A stretch of DNA of 64,000 nucleotides from Pseudomonas syringae (GTDB taxonomy: Bacteria > Pseudomonadota > Gammaproteobacteria > Pseudomonadales > Pseudomonadaceae): the NCBI RefSeq assembly GCF_021605415.1, contig NZ_WKEQ01000006.1, positions 124,001-188,000 on the forward strand. The letters run 5' to 3'. Position 1 is the stretch's first letter, and each line of letters starts with the position of its first letter. Positions 34,993 to 42,976 of the stretch are shown in pieces. Under the pieces are notes generated by a model that had not been told where the DNA came from, did no database searches, and worked only from the letters and a program-made list of their open reading frames with translations. A program made the translations under genes and the position numbers.

Positions 34993-35018
34993 TAAAGATA
35001 ACTCTAGAGTTATTTTTA
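34993..35018. promoter_or_regulatory. Palindromic operator candidate for hicAB
   Basis: ATAACTCTAGAGTTAT (34998-35013) is a perfect 16-bp palindrome; with flanks the symmetry extends to 26 bp with one mismatched pair. It lies 31 bp before the hicA start. HicB antitoxins with a C-terminal ribbon-helix-helix domain repress their own promoter, so this is a natural HicB operator candidate. Confidence 0.65.
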
Positions 35019-35043
35019 TCATGCCGAAGCAAGGAGGCGGTTG

Positions 35044-35246
35044 GTGCAAAGCAGGTTATTGATCAAGGAGCTGGAGGAGGCTGGCTGGACGCTGGATCGG
35101 GTGACCGGCAGTCATCACATCTTCATAACCCCTACACGATTCCCGTCCCCCATCCGAAAAAGGCTTTACCGGTCGGGACGGTCAAGAGCATCAGGAGGCG
35201 AGCCGGGCTGTATTGCCCGTCAGCCAGTGGCAAAGGAGATCCGTAA
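35044..35246 (+). pseudogene. hicA: HicA toxin gene, frameshifted
   Basis: From GTG 35044 (strong AGGAGG six bases upstream) the frame encodes the HicA N-terminus QSRLLIKELEEAGWTLDRV followed by GSHHIF with the catalytic-type His. At about 35125-35127 the homology moves to another frame, where NPYTIPVPHPKKALPVGTVK and SIRRRAGLYCP continue to a TAA at 35244-35246, one base before the hicB ATG. One missing base (or two extra) near 35125 explains the shift. HicA is normally about 60 residues, an mRNA interferase with a dsRBD-like fold. As written the toxin would lose its C-terminal half. A sequencing error is possible. Confidence 0.8.
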
Positions 35247-35651
35247 ATGCAATATCCAATCTGCATCGAGTGGGGTGACGAAAACACCGCCATCGGTATT
35301 CAGATCCCTGATATTCCTGGCGCCGTTACGGCTGGGGATACGTTTGAAGAGGCTTATAACGCGGCCATTGAGGTGGCCCACATCATGCTGCAGGAAATGG
35401 CAGCGGAGGGAGAGTCGGTGCCGATGCCGACTTCAGCCGCAGTTCATCGTGGCAATCCGGAATTTGCCGAGATGGGCTGGGGCATGCTGGAGCTGGATAT
35501 TTCTCCGTACATGGGCAAGACCGAGAAGGTCAACGTGACATTACCCGGGTACGTGATCCAGCGTATCGACCGTTATGTGCGAGAGCATAACGTCAAAAGC
35601 CGCTCTTCCTTTCTGGCAGATGCGGCGATGGAAAAACTGGTAAGGCACTGA
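35247..35651 (+). CDS. hicB: HicB-family antitoxin
   Basis: A 134-residue antitoxin. The N-terminal partial RNase H-like HicB domain (MQYPICIEWGDENTAIGIQI, DTFEEAYNAAIEVAHIMLQE) neutralises HicA; the C-terminal ribbon-helix-helix segment (KVNVTLPGYVIQRIDRYVRE, SRSSFLADAAMEKL) would bind the operator. The ATG follows directly on the original hicA stop, so the pair was one translation-coupled operon. The antitoxin looks intact although its toxin gene is frameshifted. Confidence 0.92.
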   Translation: MQYPICIEWGDENTAIGIQIPDIPGAVTAGDTFEEAYNAAIEVAHIMLQEMAAEGESVPMPTSAAVHRGNPEFAEMGWGMLELDISPYMGKTEKVNVTLPGYVIQRIDRYVREHNVKSRSSFLADAAMEKLVRH

Positions 35652-35657
35652 TCGGAT

Positions 35658-35689
35658 GCATCGTCGGGCAATCGTCCCGACGATGCTTT
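35658..35689 (+). terminator. Terminator after hicB (convergent with the MFS gene)
   Basis: A perfect 11-bp stem, gcatcgtcggg / cccgacgatgc, with a 7-base loop followed by TTT. It lies between the convergent hicB and MFS genes; the T tract is short. Confidence 0.65.
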
Positions 35690-35695
35690 CCAGAT

Positions 35696-36883
35696 TCAGG
35701 CCGTCGCCAATGAAGCTTTCTGCGAAGCACTCAAAAACCGCAGCAATGCCAGCACCGGAAATGCGCTGCCGACAATCACGATCCACAACCAGCCGCCCTG
35801 TTCGTACACCGCACTGGCCACAGACGAACCGAAGGCGCCACCGATGAAGATGCTGGTCATGTACAGCGCGTTGAGGCGGCCACGGCTCTTGGCGTCGAGG
35901 GAGTAGACAGCGCGTTGGCCGAGCACCATGTTCATCTGCACGCAGAAGTCGAGCACGACGCCGGTCACGGCCAGGCCGATGACGCTGTAGGCCGGGTGGA
36001 TGAAAGCGGGCAGGAAACTGACGCTGGCGAATACCATGGCCAGCAGCGAAGCCACACGGGTATGGCCGGCGTCGGCGAGGCGACCGGCAATCGGTGCGGC
36101 GATGGCACCGATGGCACCGACCAAGGCGAAGATTGCGATCTGGGTTTGCGACAAACCATGGTTACGCGCCAGTTCCAGCGGCACGGCCGTCCAGAACAGG
36201 CTGAACGTGGCGAACATGCAGCCTTGATAAAACGCTCTTTGGCGCAGCACCGGTTGCTGGCGCAGCAATGTCCACAGCGAACCGAGCAACTGGCCGTAGG
36301 AGGCGCTGTGATCCGGTTGACGCTTGGGCACCGTCAGCGCGAGGACAATGCTGATCGCCGCCATCAACGCCGCCGCAATCATGAACATCGCACGCCAGCC
36401 GAAATGGTCGGCGACCACGCTCGACACCGGCCGCGCCAGCAAAATACCCAGCAGCAAGCCGCCCATGATCCCGCCAACCACACGGCCCCGTGATTCCTCC
36501 GGCGCCAGATGTGCGGCCAGTGGAATGAGGATTTGTACCGACACCGAACTGAAACCGACCAACAGCGAGACGATTAAAAATACATTGGGCTGATCGGTAA
36601 ACGCCGCCGCCAACAGACTGCCGATCGCTACCACCGTTGTGATAATCATCAACCGGCGGTTTTCCAGCAGATCACCCAGCGGCACCAAAAAGAACAGGCC
36701 CAGCGCATAACCGATCTGGGTCAGCGAGACGATGAAACTGGCCATGGTGTCGGTCAGGCCGATGTCCGGCGCGATCAGGCCGATGATCGGCTGTGCGTAG
36801 TAAATGTTGGCAACGATGGCGCCGCAGCAGAACGCGAACAGCAGCACCATGCCTCGGGTCATTGCGTGAGTGGTGGTGGTCAT
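35696..36883 (-). CDS. MFS transporter (12-TM, drug/metabolite exporter type)
   Basis: A 395-residue major facilitator with 12 predicted transmembrane helices. The N-terminal helix FAFCCGAIVANIYYAQPIIG and the motif A-like loop FLVPLGDLLENRRLM are typical of the DHA1-like family that includes several uncharacterised Pseudomonas exporters. The substrate is unknown. Its upstream region contains two symmetric elements (36969-36983 and 37068-37079) that could bind a regulator. Confidence 0.88.
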   Translation of the reverse strand: MTTTTHAMTRGMVLLFAFCCGAIVANIYYAQPIIGLIAPDIGLTDTMASFIVSLTQIGYALGLFFLVPLGDLLENRRLMIITTVVAIGSLLAAAFTDQPNVFLIVSLLVGFSSVSVQILIPLAAHLAPEESRGRVVGGIMGGLLLGILLARPVSSVVADHFGWRAMFMIAAALMAAISIVLALTVPKRQPDHSASYGQLLGSLWTLLRQQPVLRQRAFYQGCMFATFSLFWTAVPLELARNHGLSQTQIAIFALVGAIGAIAAPIAGRLADAGHTRVASLLAMVFASVSFLPAFIHPAYSVIGLAVTGVVLDFCVQMNMVLGQRAVYSLDAKSRGRLNALYMTSIFIGGAFGSSVASAVYEQGGWLWIVIVGSAFPVLALLRFLSASQKASLATA

Positions 36884-36968
36884 AGTTTTCTCGATCCAGC
36901 GAAAAGGGATGCAGTGAGGCTAATGGACAGGCCGGGGTGGCGGAAGAAACGTCGGGTTGATATCAGTT

Positions 36969-36983
36969 ATTCCGTTGCGGAAT
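36969..36983. promoter_or_regulatory. Inverted repeat ATTCCG-TTG-CGGAAT upstream of the MFS gene
   Basis: A perfect 6-3-6 inverted repeat 86 bp before the MFS start codon. Its size and shape suit a dimeric regulator such as a TetR/MarR or LysR protein. No cognate regulator gene is adjacent. Confidence 0.4.
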
Positions 36984-37067
36984 GAGCGAGACGTTGAGCG
37001 TGTCCGAATAACGAAAGGCGATGATACATTCACTTACATCCGCTTCGATAGCCTGCTTACATTTCCC

Positions 37068-37079
37068 TGTACCGGTACA
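37068..37079. promoter_or_regulatory. 12-bp palindrome TGTACCGGTACA
   Basis: A perfect 12-bp palindrome touching the sbp terminator and upstream of the MFS gene. It might be an operator or could be chance; no second copy was seen. Confidence 0.3.
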
Positions 37080-37109
37080 AAAAAGGCGACCTTTTCAGGT
37101 CGCCTTTTT
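37079..37109 (-). terminator. Terminator of sbp
   Basis: On the minus strand, AAAGGCGACC and GGTCGCCTTT form a 10-bp stem with a 6-base loop followed by a run of T residues, directly downstream of the sbp stop. It shows that sbp is transcribed alone or as a last gene. Confidence 0.88.
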
Positions 37110-37125
37110 CATGGCAGCTCAGGCG

Positions 37126-38124
37126 TTATTGGCCGGTGTAGATCTGGTCAAAGATTCCGCCATCGTTGAAGTGAGTCTTTTGCACCGTGCGCCAGTCACC
37201 AAAGGTCTTCTCTACCGACAGGAAGTCGACCTTCGGGAAACGGTCGGTGTACTTCGCCAGCACCGCCGGATCACGCGGACGCAGGTAATTGGCCGCAGCA
37301 ATTTCCTGACCTTCCGGCGACCACAGGTATTTGAGGTATTCCTCGGCGGCCGCGTGGGATTTTTTCTTCTCGACCACTTTGTCGACCACAGTCACCGGTG
37401 GCTCGGCTTCGGCGGAGACGCTTGGGTAGATCACTTCGAACTGGTCGCGACCGAATTCACGAGCGATCATTTCGGCCTCGTTTTCGAAGGTCACCAGCAC
37501 GTCGCCGATCTGGTTGGTCATGAACGTGGTGGTCGCCGCGCGGCCACCGGTGTCGAGTACCGGGGCTTGCTTGAACAGTTTGCCGACGAAGTCTTTCGCC
37601 TTGTTCTCGTCACCGCCGTTCTTCAGCACGTAGCCCCAGGCCGAGAGATAGGTGTAGCGCCCGTTACCCGAGGTTTTCGGGTTCGGCACGATGACCTGTA
37701 CGCCGTCCTTGAGCAGATCCGGCCAGTCCTTCAAGGCTTTCGGGTTGCCTTTACGGACGATGAACACGGTTGCTGAGGTGAACGGTGCGCTGTTGTTCGG
37801 CAGACGCGTGACCCAGTTCTCCGGGATCAGTTTGCCGTTGTCGGCGAGGGCGTTGATGTCGGTCGCCATGTTCATGGTAATGACGTCAGCCGGCAGGCCG
37901 TCGATCACTGAACGCGCTTGTTTGCTCGACCCGCCAAAGGACATCTGCACCGTGATGTTTTCGTTGTGCTCGGCTTGCCAGTGTTTCTGGAAGGCGGTGT
38001 TGTAGTCCTTGTAAAAATCGCGCATCACGTCGTAGGAAACGTTAAGCAAGGTCGGTGCAGCGTGAGCCACGCTGCCAAACGCCAGGCCGGCGGCGAGAAG
38101 AGAAGCGCCCAGGATTTTTTTCAC
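37126..38124 (-). CDS. sbp: Periplasmic sulfate-binding protein Sbp
   Basis: A 332-residue binding protein with a Sec signal peptide (MKKILGASLLAAGLAFGSVA, cleaved near AHA|APTLL). Family segments: LLNVSYDVMRDFYKDYN, QMSFGGSSKQARSVIDGLPADV, and PNPKTSGNGRYTYLSAWGY, the sulfate-binding loop region. It would deliver sulfate or thiosulfate to the CysTWA permease. No permease or ATPase gene is adjacent; a terminator follows, so this is an orphan or a second copy. Expression under sulfur limitation is expected from the family. Confidence 0.92.
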   Translation of the reverse strand: MKKILGASLLAAGLAFGSVAHAAPTLLNVSYDVMRDFYKDYNTAFQKHWQAEHNENITVQMSFGGSSKQARSVIDGLPADVITMNMATDINALADNGKLIPENWVTRLPNNSAPFTSATVFIVRKGNPKALKDWPDLLKDGVQVIVPNPKTSGNGRYTYLSAWGYVLKNGGDENKAKDFVGKLFKQAPVLDTGGRAATTTFMTNQIGDVLVTFENEAEMIAREFGRDQFEVIYPSVSAEAEPPVTVVDKVVEKKKSHAAAEEYLKYLWSPEGQEIAAANYLRPRDPAVLAKYTDRFPKVDFLSVEKTFGDWRTVQKTHFNDGGIFDQIYTGQ

Positions 38125-38175
38125 TGCGAATTCCTTTTTGTTTTCCTACACGGGGGTGATGTTCAATTGCCAGCG

Positions 38176-38205
38176 ACTATAGCGGGGTGCGCATAGTGGT
38201 TTAAA
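38176..38205 (-). promoter_or_regulatory. Candidate promoter of sbp
   Basis: On the minus strand TTTAAA (38200-38205) and TATAGT (38176-38181) are separated by 18 bases, 52 bp upstream of the sbp start. The -10 is good and the -35 weak, which would suit an activator-dependent (CysB-type) promoter. Confidence 0.4.
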
Positions 38206-38223
38206 GATTAAAAAGCTCTTTGC

Positions 38224-39048
38224 TTATTCCAGTTTTTTGAACAGCTGATTGCCGCAGCGGGAGCAGAACGCTGCGCTTTGTTCATGGCTGTTTTTCTTGC
38301 ACACAGGGCAGTCGTGTTGCAGTTGATCGCCGCGCATGGCGTTCGCCAGTTCGGCGGTAAAAATTCCGGTCGGCACGGCGATGATCGAGTAACCGGTGAT
38401 CATCACCAGTGATGAAATCACCTGGCCCAACGGCGTCTTCGGCACGATGTCGCCGAAGCCCACCGTGGTCAGGGTCACGATAGCCCAGTAGATGCCTTTG
38501 GGAATGCTGGTGAAGCCGTGTTCCGGGCCTTCGATCACGTACATCAAGGTGCCGAACACCGTCACCAACGTGCAGACACTGACCAGAAACACTACGATCT
38601 TCTGCTTGCTGCCGCGCAGCGCCGACATCAGGTAGTTGGCTTGCTTGAGATAGGGGCTGAGCTTGAGTACGCGGAATATCCGCAGCATCCGGATGATGCG
38701 GATGATCAGCAGGTACTGCGCATCGCTGTAATACAGCGCGAGAATGCCGGGCACGATGGCCAGCAGATCGACAATCCCATAGAAGCTGAACGCATAGCGC
38801 AACGGTTTCGGCGAGCAGTACAGGCGCAGCAGATATTCACCGAGAAAAATCGCCGTGAAGCCCCACTCGATATACGCCAGCACGTCGGCGTAGTTGCGGT
38901 GAACGCTGTCGATGCTGTCGAGCATCACGATCACCAGGCTGGCGAGGATGATCAACAACAAAATGCCGTCGAAGCGTCGTCCAGCCTTGGTGTCGCTCTG
39001 GAAAATCATGACGTAAAGCTGTTCACGCCAGTTGTTGCTGCTGTCCAT
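38224..39048 (-). CDS. Voltage-gated potassium-channel-like ion transporter with C-terminal zinc ribbon
   Basis: A 274-residue six-helix channel subunit. The S4-like helix is Arg-rich (LIIRIIRMLRIFRVLKLSPY), and the pore has the K+ selectivity signature TLTTVGFGDIVP. After S6 (GYSIIAVPTGIFTAEL) the tail carries two CXXC pairs, Cys247/Cys250 and Cys262/Cys265, spaced like a zinc ribbon. It ends 21 bp before (transcriptionally downstream of) the urea transporter gene, so it may belong to the distal end of the glyoxylate/urea operon. Ion selectivity is from the filter; the role of the ribbon is unknown. Confidence 0.88.
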   Translation of the reverse strand: MDSSNNWREQLYVMIFQSDTKAGRRFDGILLLIILASLVIVMLDSIDSVHRNYADVLAYIEWGFTAIFLGEYLLRLYCSPKPLRYAFSFYGIVDLLAIVPGILALYYSDAQYLLIIRIIRMLRIFRVLKLSPYLKQANYLMSALRGSKQKIVVFLVSVCTLVTVFGTLMYVIEGPEHGFTSIPKGIYWAIVTLTTVGFGDIVPKTPLGQVISSLVMITGYSIIAVPTGIFTAELANAMRGDQLQHDCPVCKKNSHEQSAAFCSRCGNQLFKKLE

Positions 39049-39069
39049 GGATCACGCCTGAATCGTAGA

Positions 39070-39984
39070 TCAGCGCAGCCTAGGTTGATTCTCCCCGTGA
39101 GCGCAAGGCGCGGTGTTCACCTCGGGCTGGCGCATCAGTCCGATACCGCTGCGCAACAGCCAGCAAGCAAGGATGAACGGTGCGGTCAGGGTCGCTAAAC
39201 CGATAGCGCTGAAAATCGGCGTCACCAGCAGGGCCAGACCGATGCCGAGCAATGGCAGCCACGGTTGATCGCGTCGGGTGCTGAAGGCGAGGGCGGCGAG
39301 TACGGCGTTATAGCCGCCGAGGCCGAGCAGGGTGAATTGATTGTCGTGATGCAACAGGCTGGAACCCAGACCGATGAACGAGGCGAGCAGCGCCCAGAGA
39401 AACGCCCGGCGATTGGCAATCAGCAAACCCGTCGCGATCAACGCACCGGCAAGCGGGTGGTCGAGGAACATCACTTGACCCAGACCTCTGAGCACAGCGG
39501 CCAGCAGGTTTTGCGTGTTCATCTCCACTGCGGCGCTCGGTGCCAACGGTTCGGCGAAACACAGCAGCAGCCAGCCCATACCGACGAAGGACGAGGTGTA
39601 AGCGGGCAGGGCGCGGGTCGTCCAGACGCGTTTGAGCCACTGTTGCGAGACCATTGCGCTCAGACCCCCGGCCGCCAGAATCAGCGACGGCAGCATCGGC
39701 GACCAAGGGAAATACAGGCTCAGCAACAAGCCGAGCAGCACGCCGTTATAACTGAACAGTCCAGCCTGGCGATCAGCCTTGGCGTAGTTGCGGCGTTGCG
39801 CGGTGAGCAACCCGGCGACACCGCCGAGCAACGCACCGGCAAACAACACCGGCGCGGTGGACAGAATCGCCAACAGGCACAGCAAGCCGCACAGCGGATG
39901 ACGCTGGAGGAATATTTGACTGAAACCGTTAAGCAAAGCCTCGGCCCAGTCGGGGCAGTGGGTGTTGAAATGATTGGCAGGCAT
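39070..39984 (-). CDS. Urea transporter (UT family)
   Basis: A 304-residue membrane protein with about ten hydrophobic segments arranged as two homologous halves, each with the urea-transporter loop motif (SYNGVLLGLLLSLY in the first, GGYNAVLAALAFS in the second) and the LPAYTSSFVGMGW signature. It mediates facilitated urea passage. I start at ATG 39984 (MPANHFNTHCPDW); the upstream GTG lies inside a repetitive palindrome and is rejected. Placement behind gcl-hyi-glxR-ttuD-pyk links it to purine/ureide use, which yields both urea and glyoxylate. Confidence 0.87.
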   Translation of the reverse strand: MPANHFNTHCPDWAEALLNGFSQIFLQRHPLCGLLCLLAILSTAPVLFAGALLGGVAGLLTAQRRNYAKADRQAGLFSYNGVLLGLLLSLYFPWSPMLPSLILAAGGLSAMVSQQWLKRVWTTRALPAYTSSFVGMGWLLLCFAEPLAPSAAVEMNTQNLLAAVLRGLGQVMFLDHPLAGALIATGLLIANRRAFLWALLASFIGLGSSLLHHDNQFTLLGLGGYNAVLAALAFSTRRDQPWLPLLGIGLALLVTPIFSAIGLATLTAPFILACWLLRSGIGLMRQPEVNTAPCAHGENQPRLR

Positions 39985-40002
39985 GGCAGATTTTTCGATG
40001 CT

Positions 40003-40109
40003 GATCGTTCCCACGCTTTGCGTGGGAATGCCTCAATGGACGCTCTGCGTCTGCTCTTGGGACGCAGAGCGTCCCGGGCTGCATTCCCACGCGGAGCGTG
40101 GGAACGATC
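40003..40109. repeat. 107-bp cruciform-forming repeat, copy 1
   Basis: A long near-perfect palindrome with outer arms gatcgttcccacgc / gcgtgggaacgatc and inner arms ggacgctctgcgt / gacgcagagcgtcc. Each outer arm itself contains a small hairpin (cccacgc-ttt-gcgtggg). Nearly the same element occurs at 44783-44885. It lies between pyk and the urea transporter gene and would be transcribed as a strong multi-stem RNA structure. Confidence 0.85.
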
Positions 40110-40119
40110 ATGTGAAGGG

Positions 40120-41535
40120 TTAAATCAATGTTTCGATCCGCAGCGAGTTGGTCGACCCCGGTTGCCCGAACGGCACGCCGGCCGTAATCAGCAGCGTGTC
40201 GCCGCGCTCGGCCATTCCCTGGGCCTGGGCGATTTCCAGCGCGGTCGAACAGACTTCATCGACCTGACGCAGGCGATCGTTGACCACCGAGTGAATCCCC
40301 CACGCCACGGTCAAGCGGCGGGCGGTCTGCAGATTCGGCGTCAGGTTGAGGATCGGCGCTTTCGGCCGCTCCCGCGCAGCACGCAGGCTCGATGTGCCGG
40401 ATTCGCTGTAATTGACCAGCACCGCCACCGGCAACACGTTGCCGATCCGCCGGATCGCGCAGCTGATGGCGTCGGACACCGTCGCTTCGGCTTTCGGTCG
40501 GCTGACGTCGAGCTGGGTCTGATAGTCCGGGCCGTTTTCCACCTGGCGAATGATCTTGCTCATCATCTGCACGGCTTCCAGCGGGTATTCGCCGGAGGCG
40601 GTTTCCGCTGACAGCATCACCGCATCGGCACCCTCGGCCACGGCGTTGGCGACGTCCGTGACTTCGGCGCGGGTCGGTGCCGGCGAGAAGCGCATCGACT
40701 CAAGCATCTGCGTGGCTACCACCACCGGCTTACCGAGCTGTCGGCAAGTGGTGATGATGTCCTTCTGAATCTGCGGGACGCTTTCCGCCGGCACTTCGAC
40801 ACCGAGGTCGCCACGGGCCACCATGATCGCGTCGCTCAGTTCGGCGATTTCGCGCAGTTGCTCGACGGCCGAAGGCTTCTCGATTTTCGCCATCAGGAAG
40901 GCTTTGTTGCCGATCAATGCGCGGGCCTCGATGATGTCTTGCGGGCGTTGCACGAACGACAACGCGACCCAGTCCACACCCAGTTCCAGACCGAAGCTCA
41001 AATCGCGGCGATCCTTGGCGGTCAGCGGACTCAGGTCGAGCACGGCTTGCGGCACGTTGACGCCTTTGCGATCCGACAACTCACCGCCATTGAGCACGGT
41101 GGTGTCAATGGCGTCGGCGTATTTGGTTACCACGCGCAGGCGCAGTTTGCCGTCGTCGAGCAGCAGATCCATGCCGGCATCGAGCGCTTCGATGATCTCC
41201 GGATGGGGCAGGTTCACCCGGCGTTCATCGCCCGGGGTGGCGTCCAGATCGAGGCGGAACGCCTGGCCGCGATGCAACTGAACCTTGCCGTCGGCGAACT
41301 TGCCGACCCGCAGTTTCGGGCCTTGCAAATCCATCAGGATGCCCAGCGGATAGTTGAGCTGGCGCTCGACTTCGCGGATCCACTGATAGCGCTTGGCGTG
41401 GTCGGCATGATCGCCGTGGCTGAAGTTCAGACGGAAGATGTTGACCCCGGCCTCGACCAGTTCACGGATGTCTTTGATGCCATCGACGGCAGGTCCGAGG
41501 GTGGCGAGGATTTTGACCTTTTTGTCAGGCGTCAT
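40120..41535 (-). CDS. pyk: Pyruvate kinase
   Basis: A 471-residue pyruvate kinase with an (alpha/beta)8 barrel. Motifs: ILATLGPAVDGIKDIREL (N-terminal), FRLNFSHGDH, the active-site MAKIEKPSAV with the catalytic Lys, and IMVARGDLGVEVPAE. The C-terminal allosteric domain follows. It converts PEP and ADP to pyruvate and ATP. It overlaps the glycerate kinase gene by four bases, so in this operon it finishes the conversion of glyoxylate-derived glycerate to pyruvate. Confidence 0.95.
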   Translation of the reverse strand: MTPDKKVKILATLGPAVDGIKDIRELVEAGVNIFRLNFSHGDHADHAKRYQWIREVERQLNYPLGILMDLQGPKLRVGKFADGKVQLHRGQAFRLDLDATPGDERRVNLPHPEIIEALDAGMDLLLDDGKLRLRVVTKYADAIDTTVLNGGELSDRKGVNVPQAVLDLSPLTAKDRRDLSFGLELGVDWVALSFVQRPQDIIEARALIGNKAFLMAKIEKPSAVEQLREIAELSDAIMVARGDLGVEVPAESVPQIQKDIITTCRQLGKPVVVATQMLESMRFSPAPTRAEVTDVANAVAEGADAVMLSAETASGEYPLEAVQMMSKIIRQVENGPDYQTQLDVSRPKAEATVSDAISCAIRRIGNVLPVAVLVNYSESGTSSLRAARERPKAPILNLTPNLQTARRLTVAWGIHSVVNDRLRQVDEVCSTALEIAQAQGMAERGDTLLITAGVPFGQPGSTNSLRIETLI

Positions 41536-42806
41536 GGTTTAGGGCTCTCGAGGATCAGGATGGCGCGGAAGTCGTTGACGTTGGTGCGGGTCGGCTCGGT
41601 GACGATCAACGCGTCGAGCGCCTCGAAGTAGCCGTAGCCATTGTTGTTGTCGAGTTCGTCGCTGGCGCTCAGACCGAGGGCGGCAGCCCGGGCGTAGCTG
41701 TCCGGTGTCATGATTGCGCCAGCGTTGTCTTCCGAACCGTCGATGCCGTCGGTGTCACCGGCCAGGGCGTAGACGCCGGGCTGGCCCTTGAGGCTGTCGG
41801 TCAGGCTGAGGAGGAATTCGGCGTTGCGTCCGCCCCGGCCATTGCCGCGCACGGTCACGGTGGTTTCGCCGCCGGACAAAATCACGCAGGGCGCCGCCAG
41901 GGGCTGGCCGTGCTGGATGATCTGGCGGGCGATGCCGGCGTGGACTTTCGCCACATCGCGGGACTCGCCTTCGAGGTCACCGAGGATCAATGGACTGAAA
42001 CCGGCCTGACGGCATTTCACCGCCGCCGCTTCCAGGGATTGCTGCGGACGGGCGATCAGTTGGAAATGACTGCGGGCCAGACTTGGATCACCGGGTTTGA
42101 CGGTTTCCGATTCCGGGCTTTGCAGCCAAGTGCGCACCGACGCCGGAATTTCGATGCCGTAGCGCTTGATGATCGCCAAGGCTTCGGCGCTGGTGCTCGG
42201 GTCGGCCACCGTCGGGCCGGAGGCGATGACCGTGGCGAGGTCGCCCGGCACATCCGAAATCGCATAGGTATAAACCGTTGCAGGCCAGCAGGCCTTGCCC
42301 AGGCGTCCGCCCTTGATCGCCGAGAGGTGCTTGCGCACGCAGTTCATCTCGCCGATGGTCGCGCCGGATTTGAGCAGGGCTTTGTTGATCGACTGCTTGT
42401 CGGCCAGGGTGATGCCTGTGGCCGGCAGGGCGAGCAGGGCAGAACCGCCACCGGACAACAGAAAAATCACCCGGTCGTCTTCGCTCAGGTTGCTGACCAG
42501 ATCCAGCACGCGTTTGGCCACGGCCAGGCCGGCAGCATCCGGCACGGGATGCGCGGCTTCGACCACTTCGATTTTTGTGCAAGGGGCGCCGTGACCGTAA
42601 CGGGTCACCACCAGGCCAGACACTTCACCCTGCCAGCAGCGCTCTACCACTTCGGCCATGGCGGCCGCGGCTTTGCCGGCACCGATGACGATCACACGGC
42701 CGGTGCGGTCGGCGGGCAAATGGGCTTCGAGGACTTGCTGCGGATGGGCCGCGTCGATGGCTGTGGCAAACAGCTCGCGCAGCAGTTGTTGCGGATCGAC
42801 CGACAT
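41532..42806 (-). CDS. ttuD: Glycerate 2-kinase, MOFRL family (TtuD)
   Basis: A 424-residue protein of the GckA/TtuD family. The N-terminal DUF4147 part has VIVIGAGKAAAAMAEVVE, and the C-terminal MOFRL domain holds GGETTVTVRGNGRGGRNAEF and ALAGDTDGIDGSEDNAGA. It phosphorylates glycerate to 2-phosphoglycerate; older annotation calls it hydroxypyruvate reductase. Position after glxR and overlapping pyk fits the kinase role: GlxR makes glycerate, this enzyme phosphorylates it. Confidence 0.9.
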   Translation of the reverse strand: MSVDPQQLLRELFATAIDAAHPQQVLEAHLPADRTGRVIVIGAGKAAAAMAEVVERCWQGEVSGLVVTRYGHGAPCTKIEVVEAAHPVPDAAGLAVAKRVLDLVSNLSEDDRVIFLLSGGGSALLALPATGITLADKQSINKALLKSGATIGEMNCVRKHLSAIKGGRLGKACWPATVYTYAISDVPGDLATVIASGPTVADPSTSAEALAIIKRYGIEIPASVRTWLQSPESETVKPGDPSLARSHFQLIARPQQSLEAAAVKCRQAGFSPLILGDLEGESRDVAKVHAGIARQIIQHGQPLAAPCVILSGGETTVTVRGNGRGGRNAEFLLSLTDSLKGQPGVYALAGDTDGIDGSEDNAGAIMTPDSYARAAALGLSASDELDNNNGYGYFEALDALIVTEPTRTNVNDFRAILILESPKP

Positions 42807-42867
42807 GGCGGGCTCCCGGAATTCTTGTTATTGGGATAAAGCGACAACGGTGTAGCGGCGCGGTCCT

Positions 42868-42956
42868 TGTGGGAGCTGGCTTGCCAGCGAATCAGGCGCT
42901 GCGGTCGTTCAGGCAGACCGAGTTGAAGCCATCGCGGGCAAGCCCGCTCCCACAGG
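42868..42956. repeat. REPIN, GTGGGAGC type
   Basis: Inverted arms, tgtgggagctggcttgccag and gcgggcaagcccgctcccac, with a 45-base spacer between glxR and the glycerate kinase gene. Same core as the REPINs at 3139 and 52605. Confidence 0.8.
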
Positions 42957-42976
42957 AAGCGAGCCATAGGCGCAGA

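Noticed and set aside
39985..40014. GTG start giving a ten-residue longer urea transporter
   Set aside because: The extension would be read from the conserved palindrome at 40003; ATG 39984 gives the normal N-terminus.
39265..40611. A plus-strand 448-codon frame opposite the urea transporter and pyk genes
   Set aside because: It crosses a palindromic repeat and two convincing minus-strand genes; composition is shadow-like (Gln/Arg/His).
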